From the NCBI GenBank assembly GCA_902475785.1, contig CABSAN010000005.1:1-64000 (forward strand): a stretch of DNA of 64,000 bases. Direction: 5' to 3'. This DNA is from an uncultured Collinsella sp. GTDB lineage: Bacteria; Actinomycetota; Coriobacteriia; Coriobacteriales; Coriobacteriaceae. Under the pieces are notes generated by a model that made no database searches, was not told the origin of the DNA, and was given only the letters and a program-made list of their open reading frames with translations. How positions within the stretch are numbered: position 1 is the first letter of the stretch; every line of letters starts with the position of its first letter. The position numbers and the translations under genes are program-made. Below, piece after piece: positions 1 to 7,765 of the stretch.

Positions 1-1
1 G

Positions 2-31
2 TCAGCCCGTGGGAGGCCAGGGCGCCGCTGA
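2..31 (+). CDS. Possible 3' end of an upstream gene (partial)
   Basis: A short frame open from the window edge reads S-A-R-G-R-P-G-R-R and stops with TGA at 29-31, 36 bases before a strong terminator. The basic tail and the position before coaE would fit the end of rpsA (ribosomal protein S1), which precedes coaE in many Actinobacteria. Nine residues cannot prove this, and another frame is also open through the edge. Confidence 0.25.
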   Translation, partial: SARGRPGRR

Positions 32-67
32 CCGGTGGACGGCACCGAGCCGTCATCGAACTGAGAA

Positions 68-97
68 GGGGGAGGCCTCGCGGCCTCCCCCTTTTTT
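68..97 (+). terminator. Rho-independent terminator before coaE
   Basis: A perfect 10-bp GC-rich stem (68-77 with 82-91), four-base loop, then six T. It ends the transcription unit entering from the left edge. Confidence 0.85.
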
Positions 98-223
98 ACG
101 TTGTATACACGTTATACTTTGGGACCTAGCTCCCCCATATGTGCTCTTACTGTTTGGCTGTATTTTGAGTCCATCTAGTGTATTTGAGCGATAATTACTC
201 GCATTGGCGTTAGGGAGGGCTTG

Positions 224-865
224 ATGTTTACCGTATTTGTCTTGGGCAATATTGCTTCGGGTAAGTCGACTGCCTGCCGCTATTTCAAATCTCGTGGCGC
301 TATGCTAATCGATCTGGATGAGCTTGCAAAATCGCTGTATGTGCCGGGCTCTGATATCGTCAATGCACTCGCGGATGAATTCGGTTGGGACATTTTGGAT
401 GAGGAAGGCGGCATTCGCCGTGGCATCCTCGCTTCTCGAGCTTTTGCTTCTCCTGATTCGGTCGCACGGCTCAATGGCATTGTGCATCCTGTTCTCATTG
501 AACAGCTTTCGCTTAGGATTCTCGATCCGGTTTGTTGTACTGTTTCATCTCCCCGTTATCCTTTTGCGGTGGTCGAGGTTTCTGCTCCGACTGGTTTTGA
601 GGATGCATTTGGCTTGGCTGATGAAATTTTGGTCATCAGCGCCCCTTTGTCAGTTCGTCGCGAGCGCGCTATTCAACGTGGCATGGAGCCATCTGATTTC
701 GATGCCCGTTCTGCTTGCCAGCCCGATGAGTCTGCGCTGTGCAATCTCGCTACAACGGTTATTGATAATACGGCAGGCGATAACTCGCTCTTTGAACAAT
801 TGGATGCATGGCTTGCGCGCCATGGGTTCGGGGATGTTGTGGATAAGGAGGAGGCCGATGCCTAA
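224..865 (+). CDS. coaE: Dephospho-CoA kinase
   Basis: Catalyses the last step of coenzyme A synthesis, ATP-dependent phosphorylation of the 3'-hydroxyl of dephospho-CoA in the cytoplasm. The 213-residue protein opens with a P-loop (GNIASGKST, residues 8-16) and carries the family D-L-D-x-L and HPxL-type segments (DLDELAK, then VHPVL). Length is typical. The ATG at 224 is preferred over the TTG at 221 because AGGGAGG at 212-218 is well spaced from it. Its last codons overlap the start of the transglycosylase gene, so the two are translationally coupled. coaE close to uvrB is a common actinobacterial order. Confidence 0.9.
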   Translation: MFTVFVLGNIASGKSTACRYFKSRGAMLIDLDELAKSLYVPGSDIVNALADEFGWDILDEEGGIRRGILASRAFASPDSVARLNGIVHPVLIEQLSLRILDPVCCTVSSPRYPFAVVEVSAPTGFEDAFGLADEILVISAPLSVRRERAIQRGMEPSDFDARSACQPDESALCNLATTVIDNTAGDNSLFEQLDAWLARHGFGDVVDKEEADA

Positions 866-1439
866 GACACGTTTCCTTACGTGGTATCGCCTTATGCCGC
901 TGGCTGCCGTTTTTGCCTTCGGCCTTATCTCATTCGTTTACTCGTATGCCCCTGCCGCTTTCTTTAAGCCGCTGTATCCGATTGATTACGAGGCGTATGT
1001 AAAGCAATCCAGTATTTCGCATAATCTGGACCCGTATTTGGTGTGCGCTGTCATTAAGTCTGAATCGAATTGGGATCCCGAGGCCGAGTCGAATCAAGGT
1101 GCTCAGGGATTGATGCAGCTGATGCCCGAGACTGCCCAGGATATGATCGCCAAGGGCCTTGTCGACGGTGGCGAGTATTCGGCCGACAACCTTAACGATC
1201 CGGCTACGAATATCGAGTTTGGGTGTGCGTATCTTTCGTATCTTCTAGCGTATTTTAACGGGTCGACTGACAGTGCCATTGCCGCCTATAACGCCGGCAT
1301 GGGTAATGTCGACGGATGGGCGCAGCAGAGCACGTCGCTTCATAATGCAATCACCTTTCCCGAGACGCAGGCGTATCTGATTCGTGTCAATAATGCCTGG
1401 GTTCGCTACAAGACCCTCTATCCCGATCGGTTCGTATAG
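858..1439 (+). CDS. Lytic transglycosylase, SLT domain, membrane-anchored
   Basis: Soluble-lytic-transglycosylase (SLT/GH23) protein predicted to cleave peptidoglycan glycan strands outside the membrane. The 193-residue product has one N-terminal hydrophobic segment (about 10-30) acting as signal anchor, then a compact SLT domain with catalytic Glu69 in IKSESNW, the GAQGLMQLMPETA motif (81-93) and a later AAYNAG motif. It starts inside coaE (ATG 858; coaE stop 863-865) with AAGGAGGAGG at 845-854 as ribosome binding site. A shape of one anchor plus one SLT domain suggests local wall remodelling rather than bulk autolysis. No partner gene is adjacent. Confidence 0.85.
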   Translation: MPKTRFLTWYRLMPLAAVFAFGLISFVYSYAPAAFFKPLYPIDYEAYVKQSSISHNLDPYLVCAVIKSESNWDPEAESNQGAQGLMQLMPETAQDMIAKGLVDGGEYSADNLNDPATNIEFGCAYLSYLLAYFNGSTDSAIAAYNAGMGNVDGWAQQSTSLHNAITFPETQAYLIRVNNAWVRYKTLYPDRFV

Positions 1440-1490
1440 GACTATGCCTGCCGCCTGCGTATACTGCAGATATATGAGTTAGGAGTATCC

Positions 1491-3731
1491 ATGGCGGAAT
1501 TTGAAGTCGAGCGTGTTGGTGGTGAGCTTAAGCGCTTTGGCGTTGAAGGCTCTGACGTGCCGTTTAAGGTCGTGTCTCCCTATAACCCTGCAGGCTCTCA
1601 GCCTAAAGCCATTGAGTCGCTTGTGCAGGGTGTGAGGGACGGAGACCGCTATCAGGTTTTGCTGGGCGTGACTGGTTCGGGCAAGACCTTCACGATGGCA
1701 AAGACTATTGAGGCCCTAGGGAAGCCGACGCTGGTCATGGCTCCCAATAAAACGCTTGCCGCTCAGCTTGCGAGCGAGCTCAAGGAATTCTTTCCCAACA
1801 ACGCCGTGGTCTACTTCGTCTCGTACTACGACTACTATCAGCCCGAGGCGTATGTGCCGCAAAGCGATACATATATCGAGAAAGACTCATCGATTAACGA
1901 AGAGGTCGAGATGCTGCGACATCAGGCGACCGCATCACTGCTCTCTCGACGCGATGTGATCGTCGTCGCATCGGTCTCGTGTATCTATGGCATTGGCTCT
2001 CCTGAGGACTATGCGGGCCTGGCTCCGAACGTCGACAAGAAGGTGCCGCTCGAGCGCGATGACTTTATCCATGCGCTTATCGACATTCAATATGATCGCA
2101 ATGACTATGACCTGGCACGCGGCACGTTCCGCGTGCGCGGCGATGTTGTCGACGTGTATCCGCCTTATGCCGAGCATCCGTTGCGGTTTGAGTTCTTTGG
2201 CGACGAGGTCGAGCTGATTGCCGAGATCGATGAGGTCACCGGTGAAATGCTGCGTGAGTACGAGGCCATCCCCGTATGGCCGGCATCGCACTACGTGACC
2301 GAGAAGCCGAAGGTCAAGGCGGCTCTGAAATCAATCAGTGAAGAGTGCGAGAAGCGTGTGGCCGAGCTCAAGGCGACTGATAAGCTGCTCGAGGCACAGC
2401 GTCTGCAGCAGCGCACCGATTATGATCTTGAGATGCTCGAGACCATGGGTTTTTGTAACGGTATCGAGAACTACTCGCGTCATCTGGACGGTCGAAAACC
2501 GGGCGAGCCGCCGTTTACCCTAATCGATTACTTTCCCAAGGATATGCTCTGCATCATCGATGAGAGCCATGTGACGGTGCCGCAGATTCGCGGCATGCAC
2601 GAAGGTGACCGCTCGCGTAAGGTGACGCTGGTGGAACACGGTTTTCGCCTGCCCTCGGCGCTTGATAACCGCCCGCTTCGTTTCGATGAGTTTGAGGCAA
2701 GGATACCCCAGTTCATCTACGTTTCGGCCACGCCGGGTGACTATGAGCTGCGAGTGAGCCAAAATGACGTTGAGCAGATCATTCGTCCGACCGGCCTGCT
2801 CGATCCCAAGATCGACGTTCGTCCGGTCCGAGGCCAGATTGACGATCTTGAGGACGAGATTCGCGAGCGCGTTGCCCGCAAGGAGCGCGTGCTGGTGACC
2901 ACGTTGACCAAGCGCATGGCCGAGGACCTGACCGACCACCTGCTTGATGCGGGCATTAAGGTCAATTACATGCACTCCGATACGGCGACAATGGACCGTG
3001 TCGAAATCCTGCGAACGCTGCGCGAGGGCAAGATCGATGTTCTCGTTGGCATCAACCTGCTCCGCGAGGGTCTAGACCTTCCCGAGGTCTCGCTGGTGGC
3101 AATTCTCGACGCCGATAAGGAAGGCTTCTTGCGTAACCGCCGCTCGTTGATTCAGACGATTGGCCGTGCGGCCCGTAATGCCGACGGCGAGGTCATCATG
3201 TATGCAGACGTTGTGACCGATTCGATGAAAGAGGCCATCGAGGAGACGCAGCGCCGTCGCGAGATTCAGATGGCATATAACGAAGAGCATGGCATTGTGC
3301 CCAAGACGGTCCGCAAGGCCATTAACGACATCTCAAGTTTTATTGCCGAAGCCGAAAAAACCGTGGGTTCCAAGGGGCGCTCGAAGGGCGACTCTCTTGG
3401 TCATGGCGCATTCTATACGCCCGATGAGTCGGGCGAGGGCGGCGTGCCGGAAACGGTGGCGCCCGAGCAGACACTTGCGGAGCAGTTGGAAGAACTGCCG
3501 CATGACGAGCTTGTGCGGATCGTCGAAACCATGGAAGAGGATATGCGTAACGCTTCTGCCGCCATGGACTTTGAGGAGGCAGCGCGCCTGCGCGATGCCG
3601 TCGTTCAGATTCGGGCGATGCTCGAGGGTGCGTCTGAGGACGAGACGATCGAGCGCTTGCGTTCGCAGGCCCGCAAGGGTTCCACGTTCGCATCGGGCAG
3701 AAAACGCCAGGGTGCACGGTTTAAGAAATAG
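1491..3731 (+). CDS. uvrB: Excinuclease ABC subunit B
   Basis: Damage-verifying helicase-like subunit of nucleotide excision repair; receives DNA from UvrA and recruits UvrC. The 746-residue protein has Walker A GVTGSGKTF near residue 60, the Tyr-rich beta-hairpin (YYDYYQPEAY) that locks one strand, DESH helicase box, QTIGRAARN motif VI, and a C-terminal UVR motif (about 675-705) for UvrC contact. Length is slightly above the usual 660-700 because of a linker near 620-665. GGAG precedes the ATG. A strong terminator follows, so it is transcribed apart from uvrA and uvrC, although all lie on the same strand within 16 kb. Confidence 0.97.
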   Translation: MAEFEVERVGGELKRFGVEGSDVPFKVVSPYNPAGSQPKAIESLVQGVRDGDRYQVLLGVTGSGKTFTMAKTIEALGKPTLVMAPNKTLAAQLASELKEFFPNNAVVYFVSYYDYYQPEAYVPQSDTYIEKDSSINEEVEMLRHQATASLLSRRDVIVVASVSCIYGIGSPEDYAGLAPNVDKKVPLERDDFIHALIDIQYDRNDYDLARGTFRVRGDVVDVYPPYAEHPLRFEFFGDEVELIAEIDEVTGEMLREYEAIPVWPASHYVTEKPKVKAALKSISEECEKRVAELKATDKLLEAQRLQQRTDYDLEMLETMGFCNGIENYSRHLDGRKPGEPPFTLIDYFPKDMLCIIDESHVTVPQIRGMHEGDRSRKVTLVEHGFRLPSALDNRPLRFDEFEARIPQFIYVSATPGDYELRVSQNDVEQIIRPTGLLDPKIDVRPVRGQIDDLEDEIRERVARKERVLVTTLTKRMAEDLTDHLLDAGIKVNYMHSDTATMDRVEILRTLREGKIDVLVGINLLREGLDLPEVSLVAILDADKEGFLRNRRSLIQTIGRAARNADGEVIMYADVVTDSMKEAIEETQRRREIQMAYNEEHGIVPKTVRKAINDISSFIAEAEKTVGSKGRSKGDSLGHGAFYTPDESGEGGVPETVAPEQTLAEQLEELPHDELVRIVETMEEDMRNASAAMDFEEAARLRDAVVQIRAMLEGASEDETIERLRSQARKGSTFASGRKRQGARFKK

Positions 3732-3734
3732 CAA

Positions 3735-3777
3735 ACAGGCCCCGAGCTCCCTGTGGAGCTCGGGGCCTGTGTCTTTT
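3735..3777 (+). terminator. Strong terminator after uvrB
   Basis: Perfect 16-bp stem (3735-3750 with 3755-3770), tetraloop CTGT, then GTCTTTT. It lies between convergent genes and could also serve the leftward flavoprotein gene. Confidence 0.85.
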
Positions 3778-3796
3778 GTGCGCTGGAATTCGTGCG

Positions 3797-5437
3797 TTAG
3801 AGGTCTGCGATCAGGGCTTTGGCACAGCGAATGCCGTCGGTGGCCGCGCTCATGATGCCGCCGGCATATCCAGCTCCCTCACCGCAAGGGTAGAGGCCCG
3901 GGGTCGACACGGCATGGCACGTTCGGTCTCGGGTGATGGTGACCGGTGAGCTCGAACGAGTCTCCACGCCGGTAAGAACGGCATCGGGGCGGTCGTATCC
4001 TCGAAGTTTTTTCCCGAGTAGGGGAAGTCCCAGGCGGAGCGACTCGACGATATGCTGCGGCAGGGCTTCGTCAATTGCCGTCCAGGTCACACCGAGCGGA
4101 TAGGTGGGCTTTACCTTTCCGGGTGTCTTGCTGGCGCGTCCCGCAAGGAAATCTCCGACGAGCTGTGCCGGTGCGTTCCAGTTGGAACCGCCCAGGCGAT
4201 AGGCAGCCGCCTCGCAGGCACGCTGGAGCTCAATGCCTGCGAGCGGATCATCGTTGGGAAGGTCCTCAGGCGTGACGTTAACGAGCAAGGCGGCATTCGC
4301 GTTGCGCCCGTCGCGGGCATTGAGGCTGGCACCGTTGACGCACAGATGACCCTGCTCGGAAGAAGCCGCGACAACCTGTCCGCCGGGGCACATGCAAAAC
4401 GAGAACACGCTGCGGCCGTTGGGAAGATGGGCAACAAGTTTGTAGGGGGCCGCCCCAAGCGCTGGATGTCCCGCCGAGGCTCCATATTGGGCTCGGTCGA
4501 TGTCGCGCTGCGGATGCTCGATGCGAACGCCCATGGCAAAGGTCTTTTGTGCGAGGGCCACGTTGTGGTCCTTAAGGAGCTCAAAAATATCGCGAGCAGA
4601 ATGCCCGCAGGCGAGGATGAGGTGCTTTGTTTCGATTGGCTCGTAAGCGGCGTCTTGGGACGATTGGACATCAATACCGGTGATGGCGCCAGACGCGTCG
4701 GTGCGAATGTCGACGAGCTTCGTTCGATAACGGACGACACCTCCGAGCTGCTCGATGCGCTGGGATATAGCGGTGACAACCGTGGGAAGGATGTCGGAGC
4801 CAATGTGCGGCTTGGCATCCCACAGAATATCGCGGGGCGCACCTGCCTCGACGAAGGTTTCGAGGATAAGGCGATGGGCGGGATTTTTTGTTCCCGTATT
4901 GAGCTTGCCGTCCGAGAAGGTCCCCGCGCCGCCCAGACCAAACTGAATATTGCTCTCGGGGTCGAGGATGCGCTCCTTTAGAAAGAGGTCGATCGCCTGC
5001 GAGCGGCGAAATGCCGGGTCGCCGCGCTCGATAAGCAAGGGCTTAAGACCTGCTTCGGCGAGCGTGAGCGCAGCGAAAAGGCCGGCGCATCCGGCGCCGA
5101 CAACGACGGGGCGCTCTTTGGATGCGTCGGAAATGGGGGAGGGGAATGAAGGCTCATCGTCTTCTATCGCGCGTACGCGCGAGCGGTCACGTTCGGAAAC
5201 GCTGTCGACCACTTCTCGCTCGAGGTGGGGACTGGTCAGCTCAACACGAAAGCTCAGGATAAAATGGACGTCTCGTTTTTTGCGAGCGTCGATTGACTTG
5301 CGGTGGAGCTCGATGGACTTGATCTCGGAGTCCTTGCAACGTAGGACGCGCTTGGCGACTCGCTTGCCAACAATGAGGCAGGCATTTTCATCGCCGGCTT
5401 CATCGAGCGAAGCGTTGACTTGGGTGATTTCGATCAT
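3797..5437 (-). CDS. FAD-dependent dehydrogenase (COG2509-type)
   Basis: Flavoprotein of the large uncharacterised NAD(P)/FAD-dependent dehydrogenase group. The 546-residue product has an N-terminal region of about 105 residues, a dinucleotide-binding motif (VVGAGCAGLFAALTLAEAG, about 110-130), an FGLGGAGTFSDGKLNTG segment and a C-terminal GEGAGYAGGIMSAA FAD-contact motif, all typical of the family. The start at 5437 is chosen because AAGGAG lies six bases upstream; an upstream in-frame ATG lacks a ribosome binding site. Substrate is unknown. It follows a second, unrelated flavoprotein (5518-6789) on the same strand, separated by a probable terminator. Confidence 0.85.
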   Translation of the reverse strand: MIEITQVNASLDEAGDENACLIVGKRVAKRVLRCKDSEIKSIELHRKSIDARKKRDVHFILSFRVELTSPHLEREVVDSVSERDRSRVRAIEDDEPSFPSPISDASKERPVVVGAGCAGLFAALTLAEAGLKPLLIERGDPAFRRSQAIDLFLKERILDPESNIQFGLGGAGTFSDGKLNTGTKNPAHRLILETFVEAGAPRDILWDAKPHIGSDILPTVVTAISQRIEQLGGVVRYRTKLVDIRTDASGAITGIDVQSSQDAAYEPIETKHLILACGHSARDIFELLKDHNVALAQKTFAMGVRIEHPQRDIDRAQYGASAGHPALGAAPYKLVAHLPNGRSVFSFCMCPGGQVVAASSEQGHLCVNGASLNARDGRNANAALLVNVTPEDLPNDDPLAGIELQRACEAAAYRLGGSNWNAPAQLVGDFLAGRASKTPGKVKPTYPLGVTWTAIDEALPQHIVESLRLGLPLLGKKLRGYDRPDAVLTGVETRSSSPVTITRDRTCHAVSTPGLYPCGEGAGYAGGIMSAATDGIRCAKALIADL

Positions 5438-5453
5438 CGAGGTCTCCTTAGAG

Positions 5454-5487
5454 GCAAGAAAGAGGCCGTCCGGTATCCCAGACGGCC
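5454..5487 (-). terminator. Probable leftward terminator
   Basis: Read leftward, a 7-bp stem (5481-5487 with 5464-5470) is followed by TCTTTCTT. It lies just past the stop of the 5518-6789 gene and overlaps the region upstream of the next leftward gene. Confidence 0.55.
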
Positions 5488-5517
5488 CGAATGCGTTTTT
5501 GATTATAGACTGCGCGG

Positions 5518-6789
5518 CTACAGGCTGCTTGCAGCGCGAATGCCCGAGAGCCATGCCCACGCAAGGTTAAAGCCTCCGCAATCGGCGTCGATGTCGAGCG
5601 CTTCGCCACAGACGTAAAGCGGGGCGTCGACAACGCTGCGCGCGCGTAGACTGGGTGTTGAGATGCTCTCGACAGATATGCCACCACGCGTGACCTGCGC
5701 CGAGCGCTCCTCGGCGGTTCCTTCGACGAGCAACTTAAAGTGCTTGAGGATCGAGACCAGGTGGATGACATCGTTGGAGCCTGGATGGCACTGCTCGAAC
5801 GCTGTGCAGACGACGCGGGAGAGTTGCGGGGCAAGCATACCGTCGAGCCAACGGGGATCGCGGGGCGAAAAGCCGCCGAGCAGCTCAACGCGCCGGTTAA
5901 GCATATCGAGCAACTCGTCTTTAGAGAGGTCGGGGAAAACGTCGAGCAGGATCGTATCGCCGCGCTGGATACGACGGGAGAGGTTGAAGACAGCGACGCC
6001 CGAGATACCGAAGGTTCGAAACAGGACTTCACCGTCTTCGTGCCAGAGCTCATTATGATTGCGGGCGAGCGTCAAGCGGGCGCGGACGCGCAGGCCATCC
6101 AACGTCTTGAGTGCCGCCCGATCGCCGACGACCGTTGCCGATACGGGGCAGAGGATGGGGCGCAGCGAAGTGAGGGGGAGGCGAAACGTATCGGCGATAC
6201 CGGTGGGGTTGCCACCCGTGGCGATAATTACGGCATGTGCCTCCAGGGCCTCGTTCTTGCGAGGGACATCGGCGAGCGCTTTCCGAAGCGAGCGGAGCTC
6301 CGATTTTCGGTCGTCGTGCTTTTTTGCCTTGAGCGCCCGCGCTGGACGGTCTATTTGGAGTGCCCAGCCTTCGGAAGCTTTGTGTGCCGAGGCAACGTTG
6401 GCTCCGCAGATTAAGGTGATACCCAGGCGGTCGCAAACATTGAGAAGTGCGTCGCGCACCGATTCGGCACGAAGGGAGCGCGGGTACAGCCGGCCTTCCT
6501 CGGAGGTTGTCATGATGCCCAGCGAGGAGAAGAAACCCATAAGCTCTTGTTCGGGTTGGGGGCCCATGACAGATTCGACGAATGCGGGGTGGTTATACCG
6601 CTGAGGATCAATCGATTCGTTGGAGAGGTTGCAGCGGCCGTTACCGGTCGCAAGGAGCTTAAGGCCGCAGGCGACATCGCGCTCAACGATGCAGACGCTT
6701 TTGCCAGCACGTGCGGCCGTAATGGCGGCGGCGAGGCTTGAAGCCCCGCCGCCGATTACCAGGACGTCATAGAAGGCGCTCGTGTTCAC
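5518..6789 (-). CDS. BaiN/HI0933-family FAD-dependent oxidoreductase
   Basis: Flavoprotein of the HI0933-like (BaiN/RdsA) family, mostly of unknown substrate; some members are linked to bile-acid or aminoacetone oxidation. The 423-residue protein starts with an FAD-binding motif (VIGGGASSLAAAITAARAG, about 11-29), then the family signature ATGNGRCNLSN, and ends with a second FAD-contact stretch (CGEALDIDADCGGFNLAWA). The GTG start at 6787-6789 abuts the stop of mrp (6790-6792) with no gap, so the two are probably translationally coupled. Family assignment is firm, function is not. Confidence 0.88.
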   Translation of the reverse strand: MNTSAFYDVLVIGGGASSLAAAITAARAGKSVCIVERDVACGLKLLATGNGRCNLSNESIDPQRYNHPAFVESVMGPQPEQELMGFFSSLGIMTTSEEGRLYPRSLRAESVRDALLNVCDRLGITLICGANVASAHKASEGWALQIDRPARALKAKKHDDRKSELRSLRKALADVPRKNEALEAHAVIIATGGNPTGIADTFRLPLTSLRPILCPVSATVVGDRAALKTLDGLRVRARLTLARNHNELWHEDGEVLFRTFGISGVAVFNLSRRIQRGDTILLDVFPDLSKDELLDMLNRRVELLGGFSPRDPRWLDGMLAPQLSRVVCTAFEQCHPGSNDVIHLVSILKHFKLLVEGTAEERSAQVTRGGISVESISTPSLRARSVVDAPLYVCGEALDIDADCGGFNLAWAWLSGIRAASSL

Positions 6790-7620
6790 TTAGGCCTCGT
6801 CGGTCTCGTGCGGGGTAATAGCCTCGACGGCAGAGACTGCCTTGGGCAACATGCCATCGGGCAGCGCGGTCTCGACCTCGCCCTTATCGCAGGCCTCGGC
6901 GAGTGCCGGATTAATGGGAAGCGTGCCCAAGATGTCGAGGTTATAGCGCTCTGCGACCTCGGGGAGCTTGCTCTTGCCAAAGACCTCGATCTTCTTGCCG
7001 CAGTCGGGGCACTCAATATAGCTCATGTTCTCGACGATGCCCAGAATGGGGACGTTCATCTTCTCGGCCATGTTGACCGCCTTGGCGACGATCATCGAGA
7101 CCAGATCCTGCGGGCTCGTGACGATGACGATGCCGTCGACGGGCAGTGACTGGAAGACGGTGAGTGCGACGTCGCCTGTTCCCGGAGGCATGTCGACCAG
7201 CAGGTAGTCGATGGGGCCCCACGAGGTCTCGCTCCAGAACTGCCTGATGGCGCCTGCGATGACCGGACCGCGCCAAAGGACGGGGTCGGTCTCGTTTTGG
7301 AGCAGAAGGTTGGAGCTCATGACCTTGACGCCGTGCTCGGAGATTTCAGGCAGCATGAGGTTGCCAAGGGCATGGACGTGGCGTCCGCTCATACCGAACA
7401 TCTTGGGGATAGAGGGACCGGTGATGTCGGCATCGAGGACGCCGACCTTGTGGCCGTGACGGGCAAGCTCGGTGGCGATGGCACCGGTGACAAACGACTT
7501 GCCGACACCGCCCTTGCCGGAAAGCACGGCGATGACGCGTTTGACCTCGGACAGCGTATTCTCCTCAAATTGCGACGGCGACGTTTGTCCGCCGGCGGCC
7601 TGTGCGTGCTCGCAACCCAT
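6790..7620 (-). CDS. Mrp/NBP35-family Fe-S cluster carrier ATPase
   Basis: Cytosolic deviant-Walker P-loop ATPase of the Mrp/ApbC type, which carries and delivers Fe-S clusters. The 276-residue product begins with a Cys/His-rich N terminus (MGCEHAQ), then the P-loop LSGKGGVGKS with the signature Lys, DMPPGTGD, and a CPDC motif (IECPDCGKK) that in the family binds the bridging cluster at the dimer interface. Start 7620 is set by AAAGGAG eight bases upstream. It is translationally joined to the BaiN-type flavoprotein downstream. The many Fe-S or radical enzymes of an anaerobe (here NrdD/NrdG) make such a carrier expected. Confidence 0.88.
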   Translation of the reverse strand: MGCEHAQAAGGQTSPSQFEENTLSEVKRVIAVLSGKGGVGKSFVTGAIATELARHGHKVGVLDADITGPSIPKMFGMSGRHVHALGNLMLPEISEHGVKVMSSNLLLQNETDPVLWRGPVIAGAIRQFWSETSWGPIDYLLVDMPPGTGDVALTVFQSLPVDGIVIVTSPQDLVSMIVAKAVNMAEKMNVPILGIVENMSYIECPDCGKKIEVFGKSKLPEVAERYNLDILGTLPINPALAEACDKGEVETALPDGMLPKAVSAVEAITPHETDEA

Positions 7621-7765
7621 GTATGACTCCTTTGTATATGTTGGGGCCGGGGCCCCGTGATGTGACACGAGCGTCATTGTACCCTCGTTTGCGAGCGGGA
7701 GTCATTTACGATGCATTTGGGCCGAGCGTGCTTGCAATACGATGGGTCCAAGCGAATGGGCGGGC